The notes below the pieces were generated by a model. It searched no databases and was not told where the DNA came from. It worked only from the letters and a program-made list of their open reading frames with translations. A program made the position numbers and the translations under genes. This document shows, in pieces, positions 1-35,600 of a stretch of 64,000 nt of DNA. This DNA comes from Heterocephalus glaber. Its lineage: Eukaryota > Chordata > Mammalia > Rodentia > Bathyergidae. The stretch is from assembly GCF_000247695.1 (NCBI RefSeq), contig NW_004624776.1:18215658-18279657 (forward strand), given 5' to 3'. Position 1 is the stretch's first letter, and each line of letters opens with the position of its first letter.

Positions 1-414
1 GAAGGAGGTTTGGAGTGATGTTCAACCTCTGTGCCAGGGACTGTGTCGGATCGGGACCTACACAGCCAGGTGCTGTGCTCACCTTGGCACTGGTATGGTG
101 CCCAGGATGGAAGCCATGGTCCCGATGGCTGCCAGATATATGGCTGGGAACTGACGGATGATAGTTGTGCCTGTGTAAATGCCAAAATGCACCTCCATTT
201 CTCAGCCTTTCTCCAGCACTCATGGAGTGCTGCAAGCCTTTCTTTAAACAGACTGCAATTTCAAAGTGTTGATTCTGACAACCCTGCCAGCTCAGTAGTT
301 GTTTGGGTAGAATGACAGATTCCTGGAGCTTCCTGTCTCACCATCTTCCCTGACAGCACTGCTGTATTTCTTTTCTAAGATGTGAAAAATTATGAATTTG
401 AAAATACATCTGTG

Positions 415-865
415 TCAGGTAAAAGGGCTGAAGACCAAGACCAGACCAGGCCACAACAAGCCTTTATTAGGAGAATAGATCTGCCGGGCTGTCTCTGAAC
501 AAAGGAGAGACAAAAGCAATATGGCCAGGGCAGGGAGAGTCTTTTATAGAGACTGGGGTGGGGCTTGTAGGGGCTGAGGTGGGGTTGAGTGAGTGACTAG
601 GGAGTGGAGGAGCCGGTGATGTCACTAGGTGGTAGGAGGTGAGCGAGGATTAGGTTACTCTCTAGGCGGGAACAGGGGCATGCTGGGAAGAAGGGTTTGT
701 TCTTTGATGGGAGCAGCCATCTTGGCATGACGTCACACAGGGGAGGGGGCAAGGCAGCATAGGAAGAGGGCAGCTGCTATACATAATAGCTGCTGAGGTG
801 GTGGGAGACCTATCAATCTGGAGCCAGATAATCCAAATAAAGAATTGTAGACCTGTGGTCATCCA
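415..865 (-). mobile_element. Solo LTR-like element
   Basis: On the - strand a TATA box (TCTATAAAAG, 550-541) is followed about 75 bases later by AATAAA (468-463), the compact promoter-polyA spacing of an LTR. The sequence is GC-rich, unlike its flanks. No internal retroviral genes lie beside it. Edges are approximate. Confidence 0.45.
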
Positions 866-1080
866 TTAATTAGGAAAATCTGTTACTGTATTTATATCCT
901 GAGTGTGTTTAAAAGTCAAATTTTAAAGAATAATTGTTATTATCAATATATATTTTGAAAAACAATGTTTATTATTAACAGTAATGACAGGTAAAAAAGT
1001 GCAAATTTATTTTAAAATCCAAGATAACCTTCTAAATGCTCTGCTTCATTACTTTAGAATTGTATATTTTTTCTTTTCTT

Positions 1081-1234
1081 TTTTTTTAAGTTTTTTGAGA
1101 CAGGCTCTTGCTATGTAGTCCAGGCTAATCTTGAACTCACTGTGTAGCCTACCTGGCCTTGAACTCACAGTGATCTTCCTGCCTCAGCTTCCCAAGTGCT
1201 GGGATCACAGATGTGCGCCACCACGCCCAGCTAT
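1081..1234 (-). repeat. B1-type SINE
   Basis: 7SL-derived; reads GAGACAGGCTCTTGCTATGT...CAAGTGCTGGGATCACAG after a T run, with the internal quasi-duplication usual in B1. Confidence 0.8.
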
Positions 1235-1273
1235 ATTTTTCTTGTAAAGAACATTTAAATCATAAAATAAATG

Positions 1274-1662
1274 ATTTTTTTTTCTTCTTGGTACCAAGTG
1301 CCACTGAGCTAAACCCATGGTGCTATGATTTTTTTTTTAGGACTTTCATTGTGCCAAGCTCTATCCTCAGCCACACTCAAACCTTTGAATTTAGGAATTA
1401 AATTAGCCTTCTCATTCTACAGAGAAGGAAACCGAGCCACTGGGGAGGTAAGAAAGTTGTCCAAGTTTACCTGCTTAGTAAATGGCAGCCACAATTCCAG
1501 CCAAACCCTGAGCTTGCAGGCCCTGACTTCCGTTATACATCTTGTCCTTAATCTGCAGTTTAATTTAACAACGTATAGACTTTGTTTCGGTTCCGGGAAT
1601 CAAACTTAGGACCTTGCGCTTGCGAGGCAGGCAAGGCCCCTCTGAGCTAAATCCCTGGCCCT
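1274..1662 (-). repeat. Two ID SINE copies (1274-1321 truncated; 1581-1662)
   Basis: Antisense ID sequence: GGTACCA...CCACTGAGCTAAA and TTCCGGGAATCAAACTTAGG...CTGAGCTAAATCCCTGGCCC. Confidence 0.75.
1385..1520 (+). repeat. MIR element
   Basis: CATTCTACAGAGAAGGAAAC and the following AAGTTGTCCAAG match the core of the old mammalian MIR SINE. Confidence 0.6.
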
Positions 1663-2193
1663 AGACTCCTTACCATATTAGTGCACCTGAGTATTCTAAG
1701 TTCTTAAAATGACTGTGTTATATGAGTGCTGCTGTAAATTTTCAGCCAGGCTATTCATAGAAATTAACTTTATAATCTTGACTATTAATAAATTATCTTG
1801 CAGGGAATATCATCATATAGGTCAGGCTACTTGTAGGGAAGAAAAACAAATACCTTCCTTGCGATGAATTTCAAGAACTTCTGCTGCCCCAGTATGTAGC
1901 TGAGGGTCCCTCTCATCTGCTTTCGCCATCACTGGAGTGGAACATTCTCAGTCTTTAAAATCTTGCCAACTTGCTAATACAGTAATTTCATTTTTCACCT
2001 CTTTAAATTTGCATTTATTTAATTAGATAAAGCTGAGTGTACTTTTATGTTTAGTGATCATATGCCATAAATTTCTTTGTGACCTTTGCTCATTTTTCTA
2101 GTGGAATTTTGCCTACTTCTTGTGGGATTTTTAGGTAGATTTATTGATGATGTTAAATCTTTGTCAAATGTGCTGTAAGTATTTTTCCCTCAG

Positions 2194-2620
2194 TTTTTTT
2201 TTTCTGTACCAGGGATTGAACTCGGGACCTTGCGCTTACGAGGCAAATGCAGTGCCACTGAGCTAAATTCCCAGCTTTTCCCTCAGTTTTTGCCTTTGTG
2301 TGTTATAGAAGTTCTGAATATTTTGTCAAATGTGAATTATTTTTGGGGCTGAGAATTGAACCCAGGATGTACTTCACACATACTAGGCAAGCTCTACCAC
2401 TGAGCTCTCCCCACAGTCCCCTCAGGTATCTTTACTTGTTCATTTTTTTTTTTTCCCTTGTACTGGGGATCGAACTCAGGACCTTGCACTTATAAGTCAG
2501 GCGCGGCACCACTGAGCTGAATCCCCAGCCCCTCAAATATCTTTTCTGTATTGTTTTGTTTTTGTGCTGGGAATTGAGCTCAGGGCTAAAGATGTACTGA
2601 TGAGCTATACCCCCAGCCAA
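2194..2620 (-). repeat. Cluster of four ID SINEs
   Basis: Antisense copies at 2194-2275, 2345-2421 (old), 2445-2534 and 2555-2620 (old). The first has a direct repeat TTTTCCCTCAGTTTTT on both sides. Confidence 0.75.
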
Positions 2621-3685
2621 ATTCTCCCTAGTGCTTATCCAGTCTGCAGGCCTTAAATAACATCTGTTGCTGCCATGTCTCAAATGAAATCTCCAGCCTA
2701 TGTTTCCTATCCTGCCTAGTCAAGTCTCTCTGTTGAGGGAGCTGATAAATATTTGATTGGTTATTATAAAACATTAGCCCCTGGTATTCCTTTGCAAAGT
2801 TATTTCACAGTTTTCCTCATCTCAGCAAACATCAAGTCTGTTCTTCCATTTGCCTAGGCCAAAAATCTTGGAGTCCTCCTTCAGTCTTCGGTTGTTCTTT
2901 CACTGTCTGTATAACCAGATCACTTCACACCATGCCCAGAGGTGCCATTCTTTATCAGGTCCCCATCCTCTGTCCGTTGTGATGATATTTGCTTCCTAAC
3001 TGTCCTCTGCTGGTCTTTCCTGTTTTACCCTGTTCTTCCATGGTATCCAGTGTTAACCTTGGGTAAAACTGTTGGATCAGCCTTCTGTGGTAGATGCCAG
3101 CGTCTTCCCCAGGTCTCTAAGACCCTTATTAATCTAGCCTCTTTATTTTTTGACATCTCCTATTGTCTGTCCCTTGCTCAGTCTGTTTTAGCCACGCTAG
3201 TCTCCTCTCTGTTCTCTGAGCACCCCAGGCCCATTCCTACCCTGGGGCTTTGGCACTTGGTGCTCCCTCTGAAGTGTTTGTCCAGACAGTCTCATGGCTT
3301 TTTTTCACTTCCGGCTGGCTTTACTTCTGGCTTGTCACAGCAAGATGATCTCATCCAGATTTTCAGCCTCCCACCCTTACATTTCCTGACCTCCTTTCTT
3401 TATTTTCCATGCTTTACTATTCTATATTCTTTCTTGTTTATTGTCTGTCTCCTCCATTAGAATGTAAGAAGCTTCATGGGATTAAGGATTTTTGTTCTTT
3501 TCCCTGTGGTTTCACACTGCTTAGTAGTGTGTGTGCTGTATAGTGGACACCCAGTTTTTGCTTGTTGGATGAATGACTGGGTGAGTGATTGGCCAGAGTT
3601 TCAGGCTTGTGGATTCACTAGGACCAGTAGCTCCCAGACTAGCACTGGATTTTATTTTGGTGCACATGTGGGTTAATATATTTGA

Positions 3686-29287
<25,602 letters not shown>

Positions 29288-29333
29288 TGCTCCAGTGTGA
29301 TTGATCATGAAGTGACACTACCTGATCTTCCTG

Positions 29334-29427
29334 TTTTTTTTTTTTTTTTTTGGTACCGGGGATATCAAACTCGGGTCCTTGTGCTTGCGCAGCAGGCGGT
29401 GAAACCACTGAGCTAAATCCCCGGCCC
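29334..29427 (-). repeat. ID SINE in CENPJ 3'UTR
   Basis: T run, then GGTACCGGGGATATCAAACT...GAGCTAAATCCCCGGCCC. The flanks CCTGATCTTCCTGTTTT (29321) and CCTGATTTTCCTGTTTT (29427) differ by one base, so the target duplication is recent. Confidence 0.88.
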
Positions 29428-29520
29428 CTGATTTTCCTGTTTTAAAAAAGGTACAATTCTTGTGGATTCTGTTTAATTTATATAGCCTCTGTGTGTCTAA
29501 ATGGCAGAGATGGATTCTAA

Positions 29521-29526
29521 AATAAA
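29521..29526 (+). promoter_or_regulatory. CENPJ polyadenylation signal AATAAA
   Basis: First canonical AATAAA on the + strand downstream of the CENPJ stop codon, 234 bases past it and beyond the SINE insertion. Confidence 0.65.
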
Positions 29527-30264
29527 AGTTGACTAGAAAAGCTTCATTATTGTATTCTTTGAAATACACAAGGATGACATGCATTTATAATTCACCTCTC
29601 CTGTTTTTCTACAGCTAGATTAAAGAAAGTATTATTTTGTCATAAACTGTGTGTAGGATTTTTTTGTTTGTTTTGTTTTTTTGGTACTGGGGATCGAACT
29701 CTGGTCCTTGCGCTTGCGCAGCAGTGAATGTGTGTAGGGTTTTTAAACGATGTGTCTTTGGTTGGCTATGGTTATGAAAACCAAGGAATACATCACAGAC
29801 ATCCCACAGGCCCAGTAGTCAGAGAATATGCACTTCCACAGAAAGGGTACTCAAGGGATCAGTGACTGTCACTCTACCCAAAGTAGTATTGTGTTTAGTT
29901 GGTACCAAAATGAAAACATTGATCTGTTATAGGGGTGATTAATTGTAATAGAATGGGAAGTTACAAAAATGAATGAATACAAACAGGTCAAACAGTGCTA
30001 CAGGTAGTAGTGGTAATAATCCTACTACTTCTAGGACAGGAGAAAAGTTGTAACAAGGCTGATTGTATATAACTTGTACAGTAAGAGTGGGCATGAGTAG
30101 TAACTATCTAGTGTTAACCCATGGCCCCAGCTACTTTGATGTTATTACCAATAGGGCTCTTGGCTGACAGAAGTTGAGGCATCCTAGAAGGAAGGGCAAG
30201 TCACCTACTGTAAATTAAGGCAATAAGTATTGATAAGGACTCAGTTAAAAAGTTATCAATTTTG

Positions 30265-30345
30265 GGCTGGGGATGTAGCTCAGTGGCACAGCACCTGCGT
30301 AGCAAGCGTGAGGTCCTGAGTTCGATCCCTGCTACCAAAAGAAAT
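30265..30345 (+). repeat. ID SINE, intergenic
   Basis: GGGCTGGGGATGTAGCTCAG...GAGTTCGATCCCTGCTACC; AAAAAGTTA(A)TCA repeats flank it. Confidence 0.8.
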
Positions 30346-31584
30346 AAAAAGTTAATCATTTCATGTGCTTAAAAAATGAATATGAAAAAACTTTAATACT
30401 TTTCAAAGAAAAGAGGATATGTATTACACTTTAGGATAGGGAAAGATTTTTAAATAAGATATAAAACAAGCCTTAAAAAATGAGTGATAAATAACTGCAA
30501 GATGGCAAAGGTTTACTATCCAGAATATATACAGAAGTACTACAAGTAAAATTGCAAACAATTTAATAGAGAAAGGATATGAACAAGCAGTAAAGTGACA
30601 GAACATTCACTAGCATTAATAAGTCAGTGTTTGCTTATTAAAACAATGAGATATCCTGGTGTCAGACTGGCACTAGTCTGACACTGGTCTGGTTGTATCA
30701 CATGCTGGTAAGCAACTCAGACAACTGGTGGTAAACTGCTTACTACTTTGTAGAAAGTATTTACTCCATGAACCATCAGATTCCACTAATACAGGTACAC
30801 ATGCACATATACATGCATACATACATATTTATGTGTACACAGGAGAGTCACACATCTATAAGGGCCCTGTAGAATATTTGTAATTGAGAAAAAAGCTGGT
30901 AACCACCTAAATTACAAAAGATACAGCAGTCAAAGTAAAAGAGCTATACACATGAACACAGATAAACAGTACAAATAAAATAAGAAACATACCTCACACA
31001 GGTAAAGATGCACACAGCAACACTATGTATCGTGGACACATTCATATGTAGTGAAACTGTACAGACTGCTCACCTCTCTCAGGCAGGGAGCAGAATGTGA
31101 TGGGGTGCAGCACCGCAGGGCCTTTGTGGCTGCCATCTGGTGAGAACTGTCCTCCAAACCCTGCCAGAGCAACTCCCATTCTGCAACAGCCCCGCCAGGT
31201 GTGGAGGCTGTGCACCAAGTGCAGTGCAAGGCCATCCACCATGGTGGCTAGACAGTGCTTCCTGAGGCCGGGATGGGAGTGCAGCACCCACAGCTTTTCC
31301 TCAGGACCCTTACTGCTTTCGACCCTAGTTTTACCATCTTAATAGCGTTCTATAATAGCAGTGATTTAGCACAAGGAGATCAGCAACTTTGGTAGTGCTG
31401 CAGCCTGCAAGTGGTCCCTGTAGGTGACCCCTACTGAACTCGTTCACTCACCGAGCTGGACTCCTCCGAGTCATTTGTGGGGCTGTCAGCCCCCCCCCCC
31501 AGTTGGGAGGCAGACGCGTCTTCCACATCTCTCTGGGAAGTTCACCCAACATCATTTCTTAAGCCAAATCATTAGTTATGAGTT

Positions 31585-31830
31585 AAGCTGGGCCTGGTGA
31601 CACAAATCTGGGATCCCAGCACTTTGGGAGCCTGAGGCAGGATTGCAAATTTGAGCCTAACTCAAAAAATAAAAAAGGGCTGGGGAGGGGCCGGGGATTT
31701 AGCTCAGTGGTTCTGCCTGCCTTGGAAGTGCAAGGTCCCCAGTACCAAAACGGGGGGGGGGGGGCGCTGGGGATGTAGCTCAGTGTGAAGGCCCTGGTTC
31801 AACCCTCACTACTGCCAAAATAAAAAAGTG
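31585..31830 (+). repeat. B1 plus two tandem ID SINEs
   Basis: Partial B1 (31585-31668), ID (31687-31752) ending in a G run, and a second ID (31763-31830). Confidence 0.7.
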
Positions 31831-31869
31831 CCTGACCTATTTTATTTTGAAAATACCGCAAAATAAAAA

Positions 31870-32052
31870 ATGTTTGAAAGCAAATATTTATTAACTTGTG
31901 ATTTTTCTCACAACATTCTGAACAGTTCAACATGTAAGAATTAGGGTGGAAAAGAACAGCACCATTGTAGAATAAGTCAAGAAAACAGCCTGAAAAGGTC
32001 TAAATACAGCATTCTTTCTTCTGGGTTGCTATAGATGCTCTGCTCTGTATAC
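31870..32052 (-). other. RNF17: RNF17 3'UTR exon
   Basis: Acceptor with a strong pyrimidine tract (cttctttttttcag|GTATACAG) at 32053. An AATAAA signal follows at 31892-31887. Together with the donor at 32504 this predicts a 452-bp intron in the 3'UTR. The 3' end near 31,870 is inferred. Confidence 0.7.
31887..31892 (-). promoter_or_regulatory. RNF17 polyadenylation signal AATAAA
   Basis: AATAAA on the - strand, 161 bases into the predicted terminal exon. Confidence 0.65.
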
Positions 32053-32504
32053 CTGAAAAAAAGAAGTTACTTATAAAGCGCTACTGTGCTTAATGTTCCT
32101 TAGTTGCTGAGTCAATGGTTAGAATTACATGAAGGAATTGTATTTGTCACCCCAGTGCTTTGATAACTTTATCAGACTGCTGACTATTGAGTAGCTCTAT
32201 TGTATACCACATATTCATGTGCCTTAATTACTCGTGATACCCACTGTCCTGCTCCCCCATTCGGTACCAAGACAGTCACAAAACCCATTTCCAGCATTCT
32301 TACAGATAGGAGGCCTCTTTGATACTGGTTACTCAGCAGTGAGAAGGACCTAAGAAGAAATCTGGAAGATTCTTGCAGAGCTTTGTCATCATTCCTTTGA
32401 GAAGTCAAGGAAAACGCACAGGTGCTTTTATTTAGGGTTGACCTTTTCTGTAACACTCCCATGCCTTGTGCTGACCAAAAAAGTGGACAAGAATGTATAC
32501 TTAC

Positions 32505-32604
32505 ATCATTCATCTTGGTCTGCAAGTCCCATTTCTACTAATGGCATATGAACTGGGTACTGTTCATCTTCATATAAGGTTACTGTTTGTTCTGGTGCCT
32601 GAGC
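32505..32604 (-). CDS. RNF17: RNF17 last coding exon with stop
   Basis: Acceptor attctag|GCTCAGGCA. It encodes 32 residues ending [10 protein letters not shown] and a TGA at 32508-32506. A consensus donor GTAAGT starts at 32504, so only one UTR base lies between stop and intron. Confidence 0.94.
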
Positions 32605-35600
32605 CTAGAATTGAAAGATACAGTTTGTCAAGAAAACACAATTATGTCTTTGCTTCCCTTTCCTTCTGAAATCTGGCCATTCACACAAAAGGGAAAAGGC
32701 ATTCTCCAGGTTTAGTTCCCTAATTTATACTCTTATTTCCAAAGGACACCTATGATAGCTTCCTGCTAAATCTCATTTCTTTCACTCTAAACTATAATTA
32801 AACATCAAAGTTCTCCTGGGTATAGCCAGTGGGCTTTAATATCATCCTCCTTGTTAAAGTCTTCACATTCCACACATGCTAAGATTTGGAAGAAGAAAGG
32901 TTTAAACCATCTGGGTCTGGGGTTTTGATACAAGTTCTAACATTACAATTCAAGCTTTCCTATGATCATAACTCCTGTTCTGGTGTTTCCTACTCATCTT
33001 TCAGGATGCAGCTCAGACGGCATTTCCTACTTAGTCATTTCAGTGCCTACTAAGAAACTGCTCAAATACCATTTCCAGCTCCCTCTAGATGGAAATACTC
33101 ATTCCTTCTTTCACTCCTCCCACCTCACAAAGTTACCTATACCTCTATCGTAATACTTCATTCTACCTTGTGTTAGTGGTTGGTATGCCTGTTTCCCTCC
33201 ATTGACTTACAAATTCTTAGATTATACAGTGCTTTTTTTTTTTTTTTTTTGAGATAGGGTCTCACTATGTAATTCAGGCTGGGCTTGAACTCACTATGTA
33301 GCCCAGACTAGCCTCAAACTTAATGGTGATCCTCCTGCCTCAGCCTCCCAAGTGCTGCGTTTACAGGTGTATGATACCATGCCTGGTGCTGTGTATATCT
33401 TGATCATTTAATCTTATCATCACCCTTGGATTAATATAGTTTGTTAAAAATAAATGAAAACACTTTAAAAAGCTTTCAAATTTATTCCTATAGTAAAAAT
33501 AGCTTTGTGTTGTTTTTTTTTTCCCATGTAGAGTTGCACAGTTACATACCACTTTAAAAGTTAATAGGTACTGTGAAAATATCTGTAAAAGGATTTTGGC
33601 TAATTAACACTATTTACCATGGAGGAAGCATAAAGCTGTTTTCCTTGAAGACAGTCTATCATAGTCCAGAGCGCCTCCATGCTCCACTTGGGACAGTATG
33701 GTATTCTTGTCTTTCCTGTGTCCCTTAAGGGAGGTTTAAACCCTGCCAAGAAAACCTTTATGGCTCGGGCGGGATACTGCATAAGATAAAGAGGAATCTG
33801 ACGCAGTCTGTTACAAAAAAAAAAAAAAATTCTTAAAATGTTCAGAATGTCAATTCAAATTTTCTCCTAACTAAAACCCCTAGAAGAAAATATAAGGGAA
33901 AGGCTTCATGATGGATTTTGTAATGATTTTCTTTGGTTATGATATCAAAAGCACAGCGAACAAAAGAGAAATCAAATGAAATGGATTTCAAAATTAAAAA
34001 CTTCTGTGTACTAAAAGACAACAGAGTGAAAAGGCAGACTGCAGATGAGAGAAAATACATTAAAAATGAACATTTCTCTAAAGATGATATATAAGGGGTT
34101 AAAAAAAAAGTGCCACAAGGCTCAACACCATCGATCTGTTAGGGAATGTAAATCAAATTCATAGTGAAATACCATTCATTAGGATGGTAACTATCAAGAC
34201 ACTCCCCCACACCCTGGGAAAAATAATTGGTGAGAATATGGAAAAACGAATCCTCAAGTGCTGTCGGTGGGAGTGTGAAGTAGTGCAGCTACTATAGAAA
34301 ACATTTCTTAAAAACTAAAAGTGGAATATACAATCAGCATTTCCATTTCTGGTGATATGCCCAGAATAACAAAGTAGGGTCTCAAATAGAACTTTATACA
34401 CACATGTTCCTAGGAACATTGTTCACGATCGGCAAAAGGCTGAAGCATTGCTGATGGCTGAATGGATAAATAAAATGTCTACACATAAGACAGGGAGGGA
34501 AAGGGAATGGGGAAAAATCATGTAAAGGTACAAATTCCATATGAATGTGATCATTACGTATATCTAAGTTGTACAAATAAACTTAGTGAAAAATTTAAAA
34601 AATTTCCACATATATTTGTTAATTAAGAGCTGCAAACTTTTGCAAAAGTGAAGGGGACCAAGAGAAAAAGGAAGGGTGGGAGAGGGAAGGGGAAGAGGAT
34701 AAAAAGGAATTTGTGCTGTGCACATGTACCAATGCCCCATGATGAATGTAATCATTATGTACTGCAGGCATGTACTAGTAAAAAAGGGGGGGCGCTGGGG
34801 ATGGAGCTCAGTGGCACCGCGCGTGCCTGGCAAGCTCAAGGTCCTGAGTTCCATCCCCAGTACCAAACCAAACAAACAAAAAAACCGTGTCATTCTGCCT
34901 TAGGAAGGAAATTCTGGCACATTGCATGATACAGATGAAGCTTGGAAACACTGAGTGAAATGAGCCAGTCACAAAAGGGTGAATACTGCATGATGTTATT
35001 TAAATATGAGGTACCCAGAATAAACAAATTCCTAGAGACAGAAAATAGATGACAGGGCTAAGAGGATGGAATGAAATACCACCCTTTAATGGTTACTGGG
35101 TTTCTATCTGGATGAACACATTCCTGCCAGCTTGAAGCACCAGGGGTACATGCGTGACTGTCCCATCGGGCAGCAAGACACACAGATTACAGCCCTGTCA
35201 GAACGTGTCAACGAGAAAGTTCTGGAAATGGAAAGTGGTGACAGTTGTGCAACACTGGAACTTAAAATCAACTCTGTACCTTATCTAAAATGGTAAATTT
35301 TATGTTTCCGCACAAAAAGTGTAGATTTAAAAATTCCTAATACAGAAACAGCTTTAACATAGCCTTTTTCTTTTAAAAGGTAAAAATCTTCCCAATAAAG
35401 GACAAAAAAATATGCTAAAACAGAACTAAGAATCCTTATTCAGGTGACCTTTTCTTTACCTGTTTAGTGTCAACTTTTCAGTTGATCCATAATCAACAAA
35501 TTGTACCAGGAGAGATAAAGGATTAAATTCTTTAATGCAAACAATTTTTGCTCTATACCATAAGCCATCAGCATATTCTGCAAGGCAAGGCATTTCTAAA

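Larger units (their letters stand above)
29288..29545 (+). other. CENPJ: CENPJ 3'UTR with SINE insertion
   Basis: Sequence after the TAA stop. An antisense ID SINE interrupts it at 29334-29427. An AATAAA signal lies at 29521-29526, so the transcript probably ends near 29,540. The end point is inferred from the signal only. Confidence 0.7.
29546..31869. other. Intergenic region between convergent CENPJ and RNF17
   Basis: About 2.3 kb between the two predicted polyadenylation sites. It holds a truncated ID SINE (29678-29723), an ID SINE (30265-30345), a 10-bp perfect hairpin (30659-30684) and a B1/ID/ID cluster (31585-31830). I see no gene. The open frames on both strands near 31,040-31,340 overlap each other and resemble nothing I know. 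Confidence 0.6.

Noticed and set aside
1410..1450. Exon-like CATTCTACAG|...|GTAAGA in the first CENPJ intron
   Set aside because: Only about 26 bases between the signals, and the sequence is a MIR element, so no CENPJ coding match.
2942..3460. 172-codon open frame just before a CENPJ exon
   Set aside because: Ser/Leu/Phe-rich translation of pyrimidine-rich DNA, no similarity to CENPJ and no splice junction to the exon at 3727.
31020..31342. Overlapping open frames on both strands between CENPJ and RNF17
   Set aside because: Mutually overlapping, no recognisable protein, no promoter or polyadenylation context.
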